Part shown: piece after piece, positions 16,850 through 25,893 of the stretch
How the letters are laid out: every line of letters begins with the position of its first letter
Numbering within the stretch: the first letter of the stretch is position 1
Source of the DNA: Pedobacter duraquae
GTDB lineage: Bacteria; Bacteroidota; Bacteroidia; Sphingobacteriales; Sphingobacteriaceae
Assembly (NCBI RefSeq): GCF_004362245.1
Contig: NZ_SNWM01000001.1
Span: forward strand, 930,001 to 994,000
Length of the DNA stretch: 64,000 nucleotides
Direction: 5' to 3'
Position numbers and translations under genes: made by a program
Notes under the pieces: model-generated
What the model saw: only the letters and a program-made list of their open reading frames with translations
Told to the model about the DNA's origin: nothing
The model's database searches: none

Positions 16850-17665
16850 ATGGAATTCACCAAAATTAAGCCACATCCGGACTTAGCAGATTTTATTGAA
16901 TGTTACTGGATGATGTATAGTGACGACCCAATTCCCGTGGTTGAAAAAATCATTCCAGATGGCTTTACAGAAATCATTTTTAATTACAGGGATGTTTACA
17001 GATCGAAAATCAGCGGAGCATGGCAGTTGCAATCGCCAAACTTACTTGCCGGTCAGCTAAGAACATTCTTTTATCTTCAAAACACGGGTACCACAGGATC
17101 TATTGCGATCAAGCTGAAGCCAGCAGCATTAACTCAGATTTTCGGTTTGAATATGGAGGAATATCTGGATAAAATTGTCGACCTCGATACTTTTCCGAAT
17201 CCAGAGCTCGGTGAGCTCAAGGAAAAGATACGTTTTCTCTACAGCATCGACTACAGTAAAAAAAAGCCATTTGTCAAACAGGTTCTGGACGAATTTTTTA
17301 GTGGGGTTATAAAACCCGAAACAGAAAATCCGTTAAGGGCGCCTCTGGAGCTCATTTTCAGTTCCAACGGGATGGTTCCAGTTTCAGAAATGGCCTTGGC
17401 TGCAGGCGTTAGCGAAAGGCAACTAGAACGTCTGTTCAAAAAACATATTGGTCTTTCTCCAAAATACTACGCCCGGATCATCCGTTTCAACTATATTTTT
17501 CAGTTAATCCAAGGAAAAAAAAGCAGTTGGGCAGAGGTTGTTTATCAGTCCGGATATTATGATCAATCTCATTTTATCCGCAATTTCAAAGCCTTTACAG
17601 GTGAAGATCCTTCATCCTACTTTTTTGAAGAAAAAAACATCGCAAACTTCTTTTTAAACAAATAA
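16850..17665 (+). CDS. AraC-family transcriptional regulator
   Basis: A 271-residue regulator. The N-terminal half (about 1-150) fits the DUF6597 type seen in many AraC relatives (KPHPDLADFIECYWMMYSDD, IIPDGFTEIIFNY, SIAIKLKPAALTQIFG). The AraC DNA-binding domain lies at about residues 165-260, with MALAAGVSERQLERLFKKHIGLSPKYYARIIRF and the second helix-turn-helix AEVVYQSGYYDQSHFIRNFKAFTGEDPSSYF. The neighbouring VOC gene may be its target or partner. Confidence 0.88.
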   Translation: MEFTKIKPHPDLADFIECYWMMYSDDPIPVVEKIIPDGFTEIIFNYRDVYRSKISGAWQLQSPNLLAGQLRTFFYLQNTGTTGSIAIKLKPAALTQIFGLNMEEYLDKIVDLDTFPNPELGELKEKIRFLYSIDYSKKKPFVKQVLDEFFSGVIKPETENPLRAPLELIFSSNGMVPVSEMALAAGVSERQLERLFKKHIGLSPKYYARIIRFNYIFQLIQGKKSSWAEVVYQSGYYDQSHFIRNFKAFTGEDPSSYFFEEKNIANFFLNK

Positions 17666-17729
17666 TGGGGTATGTCGGATTTGTACAATACCAGAACGAT
17701 GAGGTGATTTATTTTTGATAAAAAAATTT

Positions 17730-18212
17730 ATGAGCACAAAAAAACTACTACCTATAATCTTCTTGTTATTCATAGCGTATTTGAGTAACGCCCAGGAAAG
17801 CAACAAACAAAAATTCAAAAAGCTGGAATGGCTGGTCGGCAAATGGACTCGTACAAATGCGAAAGCCGGGCAATCCGGCTACGAGATCTGGGATAAAATC
17901 TCCGAATTAAAGTTAAAGGGTAAGGGAATTACTATGAAGGGAAAAGCCGTTATTTTTATCGAAAACCTGGAATTCATTGTGAAAGGAAACGATATTTTCT
18001 ACACGGTAGTTCTTAGTGATGACAAGAAGCCTGTTTACTTTAAGCTGACTTCGGTAGAAGATAATGGCTTTACTTGTGAAAATCCGGAGCACGATTTTCC
18101 AAAAAAAATCAGTTACAGTCGCAGTGGAAATAATGTAAAAGCCGTGATTTCTGGGGATGGGAAAAGCTTCGATTATATCTTTGTGCGCAATGTAAACGTT
18201 AGAAAAAAGTAA
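17730..18212 (+). CDS. Secreted DUF6265-like protein
   Basis: About 160 residues from ATG 17730, which begins a signal peptide (MSTKKLLPIIFLLFIAYLSNAQ). A TTG five codons earlier is the only upstream alternative. The mature domain begins KLEWLVGKWTRTNAKAGQSGYEIWDKIS and contains CENPEHDFPKKISYSR, a pattern of the DUF6265 lipocalin-like family. Function is unknown. It lies after the AraC gene and before a convergent HxlR gene. Confidence 0.7.
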   Translation: MSTKKLLPIIFLLFIAYLSNAQESNKQKFKKLEWLVGKWTRTNAKAGQSGYEIWDKISELKLKGKGITMKGKAVIFIENLEFIVKGNDIFYTVVLSDDKKPVYFKLTSVEDNGFTCENPEHDFPKKISYSRSGNNVKAVISGDGKSFDYIFVRNVNVRKK

Positions 18213-18238
18213 CCGATATCGTTTCTATTATTTCAGCG

Positions 18239-18589
18239 TTATTTACCTACAATCATTTTACGGTGTGCTGTCCCCCACTCTGCCAAATTATTGATAATGG
18301 TCTTCAGTGTCATCCCATATTCCGTTAACTGATATTGAACGGAGATAGGCTGGGTATCCAGGACGGTACGTTTGATAAGCCTGTTGATCTCCAGTTCTTT
18401 TAACTCTTTACTCAGCATTTTATTGGATATTCCTTCGACATCATTCAAAATGTCAGAGAACCTTCTTTTGTTATAATAGCAAATTGAAGAAATGATGGAA
18501 ACCTTCCATTTTCCGTTCAATACGTCCATGGCATCGTGGACGGCCATAATCTCTTTTTTGTGGCCTAATTGGCATTCATTTTCAGTCAT
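18239..18589 (-). CDS. HxlR-family transcriptional regulator
   Basis: A 116-residue winged-helix regulator. The order of elements is typical: a Cys near the N-terminus (ENECQLGHKKE), VHDAMDVLNGKWKVSIISSICYYNKRRFSDIL, then VEGISNKMLSKELKELEINRLIKRTV, then YQLTEYGMTLKTIINNLAEWG. It is divergent from an SDR oxidoreductase gene over a repeat-rich spacer. This is the second HxlR/oxidoreductase pair in the window; the two proteins are clearly related but not close copies. Confidence 0.9.
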   Translation of the reverse strand: MTENECQLGHKKEIMAVHDAMDVLNGKWKVSIISSICYYNKRRFSDILNDVEGISNKMLSKELKELEINRLIKRTVLDTQPISVQYQLTEYGMTLKTIINNLAEWGTAHRKMIVGK

Positions 18590-18591
18590 AA

Positions 18592-18654
18592 GTTACTTTG
18601 TTACCCGAAAGTTACTGTTACTTTTAGTTACAAAGTAACCTAAATAACTTTCGG
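18592..18654. promoter_or_regulatory. Nested inverted repeats, probable HxlR operators
   Basis: GTTACTTTGTTAC (18592-18604) pairs with GTTACAAAGTAAC (18627-18639) with one mismatch, and CCGAAAGTTA (18605-18614) pairs perfectly with TAACTTTCGG (18645-18654). Repeated GTTAC/GTAAC half-sites fit HxlR-type operators. They lie between the two divergent starts. Confidence 0.65.
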
Positions 18655-18659
18655 TATCC

Positions 18660-18667
18660 TACATTTG
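18660..18667 (+). promoter_or_regulatory. -7 promoter box TACATTTG for the SDR gene
   Basis: Exact TAnnTTTG match, 26 nt before the ATG at 18694 and immediately downstream of the last operator arm, so a bound HxlR protein would clash with polymerase. Confidence 0.55.
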
Positions 18668-18693
18668 TGACATAAAAATTTAGAAATATAATC

Positions 18694-19437
18694 ATGGACT
18701 TTACAAATAAAAACGTCGTTATCACAGGAGGAACTACTGGCATAGGCCTGGCAACAGCAAAAGCATTTATTAGCGCAGGTGCAAAAGTTTGGATTACAGG
18801 TAGAAGTGCGGTGAATCTTCAGAAAGCTACAGCAGAGATAAACAGCCCTAACTTGTTTACAGTAGTTTCTGACACCTCAAAACTAGAAGACATTACTATC
18901 CTTGAACAAGCAGTTGCGGAAAGCGGGAACAAGTTAGATGTACTTTTCCTGAATGCTGGGATTGCTACGTTTGAGCCAATAGCAAATGTAACTGAAGCAA
19001 ATTTTGATGCACAGTTCAACACAAATGTAAAGGGGCATTTCTTCACACTACAGAAGTTATTACTCCACTTGGCAGATGGAGCAGCAGTGGTGTTCACTTC
19101 TTCGACGGTTGCTACTGCAGCTAACTCGGGTGCCAGCGTATACTCTGCAACCAAAGGGGCACTGAATAAAATTGCGCAGATTGCAGCAAATGAATTGGCG
19201 GAAAGAAAAATCCGAGTAAACATTGTTAGCCCAGGACCTATTTTAACCCCTGGTTTAGAAAATGCTGTACCCGTAGAAGCGAAAGATTTTTTGGCTGGTG
19301 CTACAGCTTTGCAGCGGATTGGTGATCCTGATGAAATTGCAAAGACAGTGTTATTTCTGGCGTCTGATGCGGCAAGTTTTATTACGGGAACAGAGATCGT
19401 TGTGGACGGCGGTTATTTGAACTACGCGACGAAATAG
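18694..19437 (+). CDS. Short-chain dehydrogenase/reductase
   Basis: A 247-residue classical SDR. The NAD(P)-binding motif is VVITGGTTGIGLA at residues 8-20, followed by the stabilising LNAGIA. The catalytic Tyr and Lys are in VYSATKGAL, with the catalytic Ser in the preceding VFTSSTVA. The C-terminal FITGTEIVVDGGY is typical. The Arg in WITGRSAV after the second strand suggests NADPH preference. It is divergent from an HxlR regulator, which suggests a stress-inducible reductase; substrate unknown. Confidence 0.88.
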   Translation: MDFTNKNVVITGGTTGIGLATAKAFISAGAKVWITGRSAVNLQKATAEINSPNLFTVVSDTSKLEDITILEQAVAESGNKLDVLFLNAGIATFEPIANVTEANFDAQFNTNVKGHFFTLQKLLLHLADGAAVVFTSSTVATAANSGASVYSATKGALNKIAQIAANELAERKIRVNIVSPGPILTPGLENAVPVEAKDFLAGATALQRIGDPDEIAKTVLFLASDAASFITGTEIVVDGGYLNYATK

Positions 19438-19462
19438 CGTTTGCTGATTGTGGCTTCAAAAA

Positions 19463-19500
19463 ACAAAAAGCGGCTGATGCCGCCTTTTGTTTTTTTGTCT
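19463..19500. terminator. Strong bidirectional terminator
   Basis: ACAAAAAGCGGC (19463-19474), loop TGAT, GCCGCCTTTTGT (19479-19490) with one mismatch, then a T-run to 19496. An A-run on the other side gives a U-tract for the minus strand too. It ends both the SDR gene and the fructan operon. Confidence 0.88.
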
Positions 19501-19511
19501 ATCCATGTCTA

Positions 19512-21026
19512 TCAGTACTTTCTATCCGCATTTAACGGCTTTGAGACCGACAAGTTATTTAACTTGACTGCTTCTGAAGATATGGTCAGTCCGCTAAGTC
19601 CAGTTTCCGGAAAAAACACATCGGTCATCACCGTTAATCCATCATCAGCAAAAAGTTCAACTGAGGCAGCGTCTAGAATTACGCTGATTTTAATGAGTTT
19701 TTTATCTGTTAATCTGGGTGCAGCATGCTTTTTGGCAAAGCCAGGTTCGAAGTCGGCAACTCCCGCTGCCGTTCTATCTATGAAATAACTGTTATCTGCT
19801 TTGTTGTAGCCCACAAACAATTTGTTTCCTGTCTTATTTGTAAAGGCGATTTTAAAACTTTGGGCGTGGCTTAAAGTAAAATCCAACTTAAGTTTCCCGT
19901 TTAATTTCGCAATAGCTGATGATAGGTTTAGTTCTCTTCCTATAGATACTGTGGGCTTGGTATAGACAGCTTTCCAGAAAGGAATCAACTCTTTAACTGG
20001 CATAGCACGTACAAGGAATTCTCCTTTAACGTTGTCAATTGTCAAGTTTCTAGGGAGTGTTGTGGCACCACGCCAGGTTTTAGTTGGCACCACATTGGCA
20101 TACTGCCAATTATTCATCCAGCCGATAAATATTTTACGGTCGCCAGTATTAGACCAGGTTACCCCCGCATAGTTATCGGCACCGTAGTCCAGCCATTTTT
20201 GTGTTTTTGACATGGGGATAAATTGATGCCCATCAAAGCTGCCGGTAAAATACTGTGTTGCTGATCCTCCGTTGGGGCCGCCAGGATTTATACTAACCAG
20301 CAGTACCCAGATCGTTTTTCCCCGGTATTGCAATGGAAATAGATCCGGACATTCCCATACTCCGCCATGTGCGCCCAGGTCTGACCCGAAGTCACTTTCT
20401 CTCTTCCAGCTTTTCAAGTCTGCAGACGAATAGAAAGTGATTCGATCTTTTGTTGCCAGCGTCATGATCCATTTTTTTTCGGGCTCATACCACATGACTT
20501 TCGGATCTCTGAAATCTGTTATCCCTGGATTTGGAAGTACTGGATTGCCTTTATATTTCGTCCATGTTGCACCCTGATCGGTACTGTAGGCAATACTCTG
20601 ATATTGATGGCGCCCAGTTTTAGCTTCCTCAATTTTTTGATTGTGATGCGTAAAGATGGCTACCATGGCATTCGCACCAAAGCCAGCGGTATTATTCTTA
20701 TCCAGGACTATACTTCCGGAAAAAATCATCCCCAAACTATCTGGATAAAGCGCAATAGGCTGCTCCTGCCAGTTAAAAAAATCGCGTGTTGTTGCATGCC
20801 CCCAGTGCATAGGCCCCCAGGTAAGTCCGTTGGGATAATACTGGTAAAACAGGTGATATACTCCGTTATCATAAACCATCCCATTGGGATCATTCATCCA
20901 GTGCGCTTTAGGGGTAAAATGGAATTCTGGCCTGTATTTTTCTGCTGCTGGTTGCTGTGCTTCTGTTTCAGCCAGGTTGATCACCATAGAAAAAAGTAGT
21001 ATGGGTACAATATATTTAAGTTTCAT
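19512..21026 (-). CDS. GH32 exported fructanase (levanase/inulinase type)
   Basis: Secreted or surface beta-fructosidase of 504 residues that hydrolyses fructans or sucrose-type linkages. A signal peptide (residues 1-23, ending ETEAQ) is followed by the five-bladed propeller: WMNDPNG with nucleophile D46, FRDPKV with transition-state D174, and WECPDLF with acid/base E225. A C-terminal beta-sandwich begins near residue 370. It is the last gene of the MFS-fructokinase-SusC-SusD-GH32 operon. Whether it is endo- or exo-acting and prefers levan or inulin cannot be read. Confidence 0.93.
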   Translation of the reverse strand: MKLKYIVPILLFSMVINLAETEAQQPAAEKYRPEFHFTPKAHWMNDPNGMVYDNGVYHLFYQYYPNGLTWGPMHWGHATTRDFFNWQEQPIALYPDSLGMIFSGSIVLDKNNTAGFGANAMVAIFTHHNQKIEEAKTGRHQYQSIAYSTDQGATWTKYKGNPVLPNPGITDFRDPKVMWYEPEKKWIMTLATKDRITFYSSADLKSWKRESDFGSDLGAHGGVWECPDLFPLQYRGKTIWVLLVSINPGGPNGGSATQYFTGSFDGHQFIPMSKTQKWLDYGADNYAGVTWSNTGDRKIFIGWMNNWQYANVVPTKTWRGATTLPRNLTIDNVKGEFLVRAMPVKELIPFWKAVYTKPTVSIGRELNLSSAIAKLNGKLKLDFTLSHAQSFKIAFTNKTGNKLFVGYNKADNSYFIDRTAAGVADFEPGFAKKHAAPRLTDKKLIKISVILDAASVELFADDGLTVMTDVFFPETGLSGLTISSEAVKLNNLSVSKPLNADRKY

Positions 21027-21054
21027 ATGCGTACGATTTGATTGTCAATATTAC

Positions 21055-22773
21055 CTACCAGCCTGTATTTTGTTTATAAACACCACCGCTAAAATTAATT
21101 TGATTTAAAGGGATAGGGAAATATTCATCTCTTCCAGCAGTAAACTTTGCATCATTAAGGTGTGACACCCTAGATTTCTCAGTGGTAAAGTAGGCGTTCA
21201 TTGTTTGCGCCGCAACTCCCCATCTTACTAAATCAAAGAAGTGGTACCCCTCGGTAGCAAACTCTAAGCGACGTTCAAACCTCAACGCCTGGCGGGCATA
21301 GTCCTGTGTCCAGTTACAGTTTACACCGGGTTGATACAACTGCACATTATAGTTTGAAGTAGGATTTCCGCTTGCATTTTTCAAGAGGTTTTTACTAGCA
21401 TTTGATCTGCTTCTAACCTGATTAATCAGCGTTAGTGCCTCTAAAGGCTTTCCAAGTTCGATAAGAGCTTCTGCCTTCCAGAGTAGCACATCAGCGTACC
21501 TGATAATCTCCCAATTCTTGGAACTACCAATAAATGGAGGAATCTTTTGAAAGGATGGATCATCTGGCAACACAGCTTCCTTCATGCTGGCAAAGGCATC
21601 GTAGATAGCTGGTGCGCGTGCCCATGAACGTTGAAATACGAAAGTAGGTTTGTATTTAAACGGAGCACCAGGTTTGGCAACAGTATGGTCAAGACGAGGA
21701 TCAAAAGAACTGCTTTGAAAATTGAGAGATGCAGCAACGTCTGTTGTGTTGTAGGTATTGAACAGTGGCAGTCCGTCGGAACCTGTTTTAAAAGCATTGA
21801 TTAAATCATGACTCGGAATATTAAAACCGCAACATCCGTATTCCTGGTTCATTGGATAGTTTAAGGCATGGCCATAATCAACCCTTCCCTTAGGAGTACC
21901 ATCGTCTTTAGAATACTGAATGGCGAATACGGATTCGGGACCATTATCGGATGCTGCCAAAAAGTTATTGGCATAGTCTGCACTTAAACTGAATTTACCC
22001 GATCCAATTACTTCATCGCAGAGTGCATTCACTTCATTTAGTTTGGCAAGATCGATTGTACCCACAGCATTATTTTCATTTTGGGTATAGGCTTGATACA
22101 ATAGCACTTTTGCCAGATAAGCTTTGGCTGCTGCCTTAGTTACTCTACCCTTATCAGACTGATCCGCAGGTAAACTTGTTGCAGCGGCTCTAAAATCATC
22201 CGCAATCTTAGTCCATAGCGCATCATTGCTGAGCGCTTTATTTGAAATCGTTGGATAATCTGCTTTTGCTAAATTCTGATCGATGTAAGGGACATATTTA
22301 TACAAGATTTTTAATAAAAAATAAAAATGGCCCCTTAAAAACCTGAGCTCTCCAATGCGCTGTGCTTTGGCAGGATAAGCCGCTTCGGTTAAAGCGTCAA
22401 CTCTTTTAAGTGCATCATTTGCCCTTCCAACTCCGATGTACAGTCGGAACCATAATTGATCCAGCAGTGCATTATCAGGTCTGTTTAACGAGAAGGTCTC
22501 AAATAAATGGAACTCAGAAAGGTCGCCAGGACCATCTCCACCTTTATAAGTATCGCCACCACGAACGCTTCCGTACGGCCACATGCTGGAGTAAGGCGAG
22601 GTATAGTGATCATTGCCTAACGCCGAATACGCAGCAATGACCATTTTGTCGATATTCTCGGGGGTATTCAGGTCTTCGCCCGAAACTACACCTTGAGCGG
22701 GTTCATCCAGTGCTTTTTCGCATGAACCCAGGAATGCTGATAATACGATCAGTATATATATTAATTTTTTCAT
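21055..22773 (-). CDS. SusD/RagB-family outer-membrane glycan-binding lipoprotein
   Basis: A 572-residue surface lipoprotein that captures glycan for its SusC partner. The lipobox is in LSAFLGSCEKALDE. TPR-rich SusD features include LRFLRGHFYFLLKILYKYVPYI and KAYLAKVLLYQAYTQ, and the C-terminal part has ALRFERRLEFATEGYHFFDLVRWG and YFPIPLNQINFSGG, both diagnostic. It begins 11 nt after SusC. Context (GH32, fructokinase) indicates fructan oligosaccharides as ligand. Confidence 0.93.
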   Translation of the reverse strand: MKKLIYILIVLSAFLGSCEKALDEPAQGVVSGEDLNTPENIDKMVIAAYSALGNDHYTSPYSSMWPYGSVRGGDTYKGGDGPGDLSEFHLFETFSLNRPDNALLDQLWFRLYIGVGRANDALKRVDALTEAAYPAKAQRIGELRFLRGHFYFLLKILYKYVPYIDQNLAKADYPTISNKALSNDALWTKIADDFRAAATSLPADQSDKGRVTKAAAKAYLAKVLLYQAYTQNENNAVGTIDLAKLNEVNALCDEVIGSGKFSLSADYANNFLAASDNGPESVFAIQYSKDDGTPKGRVDYGHALNYPMNQEYGCCGFNIPSHDLINAFKTGSDGLPLFNTYNTTDVAASLNFQSSSFDPRLDHTVAKPGAPFKYKPTFVFQRSWARAPAIYDAFASMKEAVLPDDPSFQKIPPFIGSSKNWEIIRYADVLLWKAEALIELGKPLEALTLINQVRSRSNASKNLLKNASGNPTSNYNVQLYQPGVNCNWTQDYARQALRFERRLEFATEGYHFFDLVRWGVAAQTMNAYFTTEKSRVSHLNDAKFTAGRDEYFPIPLNQINFSGGVYKQNTGW

Positions 22774-22784
22774 CGTCTGTAGAA

Positions 22785-25700
22785 TTAAAGGGTGATATTT
22801 ATACCCAGGGTGCCTACAACAGGCACAGGGAATCCATAATTAGGAATTTCGGGGTCCGTCCCGGTAAAGGCTTTGCTTTTAATGGTAAACAGGTTACTGC
22901 CCTGGGCATATACTCTGAAACCCTGGACTTTCATATTAAATGCTTTTTTCAGGTCGTAGCCAATTTGCAGATTACGCAGCTTGAGGTAAGAACCATTTTC
23001 TATGAAATAGGTCGAGAACCTGCCCTCGTTATTGCGATCTACCAAGGTCAATGCCGGAATCGTTGAGCCCGGATTTGCCGGTGTCCATGCATCCAATGTT
23101 CTGCTGCCCCAGTTGGTACCAGTCCATAGGGACGAGAAATCAGTATATGTTTTAAAATCATTGACTACATCTACATGAATTGCCTGTAAGAAGAAGCTCA
23201 TGTCGAAATTTTTGTAGTTGATCGACACGTTTAGTCCGTAGGTGAATTTAGGGCTGTTGTTACCAATAAAATCTCTGTCTAGATCGTTGATAACACCATC
23301 ATTGTTTAAGTCTTTATACCTGATGCGTCCTAATCCTTTGCCCGGTTGATTGGCATAGTTATCAACTTCCGACTGAGAAGTAAACAAGCCATCAGCCACA
23401 TATCCGAAGTAAGAATTTATTGGCCTGCCCAACACGTTTTTGTCAGTACCATTTCCAGGATACGAAGCGAGTACATCTTTAGGGAGGTAGGTTACCTTAT
23501 TTCTATACAAAGAAAAGTTACCGGTTAAGCTAAACCCGAAGTCGCTATTCACTCTATGCTCATAGGTAAGAATTGCATCCAAACCTTTATTTTGTAAAGA
23601 AGCACCGTTGCTATAGCTATTACCTCCATCGCCGAGCACAGCAAGGTATGCCGGACTGATTAAAATATCTGAGGTTTTTTTGATGAAGTAATCGAGGGAT
23701 CCGGTAAGTGTATTATTCCAAAGACCAAAGTCAAGTCCGAAATTCGATTCCTGCAGCGATTCCCATTTCAGCAAATCGTTTCCCTGTTGGATTGAGGCAA
23801 AGCCGGATGGCAATTGGCCTGTGCCTGCGCCAGTGATATCATACGCTGTTCCACGATCGAAATCCCAGGTTGGATCAGTACCATAAATTGCAGAATACAG
23901 TGATCGCGTTGCATTGTTAGGAATTTCCTGATTACCAGATCTTCCCCAACCGTATCTGAGTTTAAGATCTGAGAATAAGGATAGATCCTTGATAAACTTT
24001 TCTTCGCTTAGTCTCCATCCCAAGGAGAATGCTGGAAACGTTCCGTAACGGTTCTCTTTACCAAAACGCGAAGATCCATCCCTACGCAAAGTAACCGAAG
24101 CAATATACCTGTCGTTATAGCTATAGTTAACCTTGCCAAAATAAGATAACAAGCGGTTTCCAGCACCACTTCCACCGTTTAATGTATTTGTTGTCCCGGC
24201 ATTGAGGTATGCATAATCAATATTTTCGATGGCCAGACCTTGTCTGCTTGCCGAAAACTCCTGGTTTAGATTTTTAATGTATTCCTGCCCCAGCAACACT
24301 TCAAAGTTATGTTTATCCTTTGTAACCTTGTAGTTTAACGTGTTTTGCAAAATGATGTTACCCTGATAGGCTTGTGAGTTGCTCACCTGGTTGGCGGGAT
24401 CTGCAAGAAATCCTGAGGTGTATGATTTCTTTAGTAAGCGCTGATAGGTTCCATTATAATCCACACCAAAATTAGTCCGGAAGTTTAAGCCAGGAATAAT
24501 TTGGTAATCGGCATAGGCATTTCCAAACAACCTGAAGAAATTGAATTTATTTTGAGTATTATCCTCAATTAAGCGAACAGGATTTTGTCTGTCGGTCATA
24601 CCCGCAGCTGGCCCACCCCAACCACCATTTACTGTATGTACAGGTACGATTGGTTGTTGAACCAGGGAGGCAAAAAGAACGTCACTAGATGGGATTAATG
24701 CGTTTTTGATGTAGCTGACAGAGAAGTTCTCTCCTATTTTCAGTTTATTATCTAAATAGTTATAATCAGAATTGAATCTTCCTGTGTATTTCTGACTTCT
24801 TGAATCCCTAACGATACCTTTGTTGTCATAATACCCAAATGAAAACAGGCTATTTCCTCTTTCTCCACCATTTGAAAGGGATAAATCATAAGACTGGATA
24901 ATTGAATTTTGTGAGATTTCATCAAACCAATAGGTATCAGCAGGTCTCATCGTTTTAGCTGCATCAATATATTCTGGTAAGATTACACGATTAAGGACTG
25001 GGTTGTTGAAATTATTGTTCCAGTCGTACTGATAGATCTGATTGTTATTCGGGTTGGCTTTATCATTTACAGCCGCTTGCCAATACGCTCTGCCACGTTC
25101 TTCTGTATTTAGAGTTTTTAATTTCGTAGCGTAATTTTGAACAGATGTTGAGGCATTGAGATCAATCTTTGAATATCCTTTCTTCGCCTTTTTTGTTGTG
25201 ATGATGATGACCCCATTTGCGGCTCTTGACCCATATATAGTTGCTGATGAGGCATCTTTAAGGACTTGTATGGATTCGATATCGTTTTGATTGAGTTGTT
25301 CCAGGCCATTTTTCGTAGGCACACCATCAATTACGTAGAGCGGATCGTTATTACCTAAAGTACCAATTCCCCGAATCCGAACGGTTGCCTGTCCTGTTGG
25401 GGAGCCATCAGTAGTGATCAGCACTCCCGGAACACGTCCTTGAAGGGACTTCACGGCATTACCCGAGGGAATGTCTTTGATCTTAGCCACATCAACAACA
25501 TTTACGGCGCCGGTAATGTCTTTTTTTCGCTCCTTCTGATAACCGGTTACAACGATCTCATTCAATTTATTAACTGCAACATCCAGTTTAATCCTGAGGT
25601 TTGCAGATTCTGAGGTTATTGGGTAAGTAAGTGGATCAGTTCCGATATACATGAAGCGCAAAGATTGCCCGGTAGCTACCGCAATAGAAAATGCGCCTTT

Positions 25701-25865
25701 GGTATCGGTTGTCACAGCTTTATTTGTGCCTACAACCGCTACTGTAACGGCTTCCAGCGGAATGGACTCGCTGTCTGTAACGATCCCATTAATAGTCCTG
25801 GATTGCGCAAACGCAGCTCCCATTGCCACCAGGGCAATGAGCCAGGTTAGTAAAATTTTTCTCAT
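22785..25865 (-). CDS. SusC/RagA-family TonB-dependent transporter
   Basis: Outer-membrane importer of about 1026 residues from ATG 25865, the start of a clear signal peptide (MRKILLTWLIALVAMGAAFAQ); the frame is open to 25913. A carboxypeptidase-regulatory-like domain (INGIVTDSESIPLEAVTVAV) precedes the TonB-contact stretch NEIVVTGYQKERKKDITGAV, the plug (GRVPGVLITTDGSPTGQATVRIRG, DPLYVIDGVP, ASSATIYGSRAANGVIIITTK) and a long barrel ending VGTLGINITL. Pairing with SusD and GH32 indicates fructan import. Confidence 0.95.
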   Translation of the reverse strand: MRKILLTWLIALVAMGAAFAQSRTINGIVTDSESIPLEAVTVAVVGTNKAVTTDTKGAFSIAVATGQSLRFMYIGTDPLTYPITSESANLRIKLDVAVNKLNEIVVTGYQKERKKDITGAVNVVDVAKIKDIPSGNAVKSLQGRVPGVLITTDGSPTGQATVRIRGIGTLGNNDPLYVIDGVPTKNGLEQLNQNDIESIQVLKDASSATIYGSRAANGVIIITTKKAKKGYSKIDLNASTSVQNYATKLKTLNTEERGRAYWQAAVNDKANPNNNQIYQYDWNNNFNNPVLNRVILPEYIDAAKTMRPADTYWFDEISQNSIIQSYDLSLSNGGERGNSLFSFGYYDNKGIVRDSRSQKYTGRFNSDYNYLDNKLKIGENFSVSYIKNALIPSSDVLFASLVQQPIVPVHTVNGGWGGPAAGMTDRQNPVRLIEDNTQNKFNFFRLFGNAYADYQIIPGLNFRTNFGVDYNGTYQRLLKKSYTSGFLADPANQVSNSQAYQGNIILQNTLNYKVTKDKHNFEVLLGQEYIKNLNQEFSASRQGLAIENIDYAYLNAGTTNTLNGGSGAGNRLLSYFGKVNYSYNDRYIASVTLRRDGSSRFGKENRYGTFPAFSLGWRLSEEKFIKDLSLFSDLKLRYGWGRSGNQEIPNNATRSLYSAIYGTDPTWDFDRGTAYDITGAGTGQLPSGFASIQQGNDLLKWESLQESNFGLDFGLWNNTLTGSLDYFIKKTSDILISPAYLAVLGDGGNSYSNGASLQNKGLDAILTYEHRVNSDFGFSLTGNFSLYRNKVTYLPKDVLASYPGNGTDKNVLGRPINSYFGYVADGLFTSQSEVDNYANQPGKGLGRIRYKDLNNDGVINDLDRDFIGNNSPKFTYGLNVSINYKNFDMSFFLQAIHVDVVNDFKTYTDFSSLWTGTNWGSRTLDAWTPANPGSTIPALTLVDRNNEGRFSTYFIENGSYLKLRNLQIGYDLKKAFNMKVQGFRVYAQGSNLFTIKSKAFTGTDPEIPNYGFPVPVVGTLGINITL

Positions 25866-25893
25866 ATGATTATATTTGGTTTTTTGGTTAGTA

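Noticed and set aside
22380..22395. CCGCTTCGG copy resembling the porin/kinase element
   Set aside because: It lies inside the SusD coding sequence, lacks the TTTGY prefix and a following -7 box; chance occurrence.
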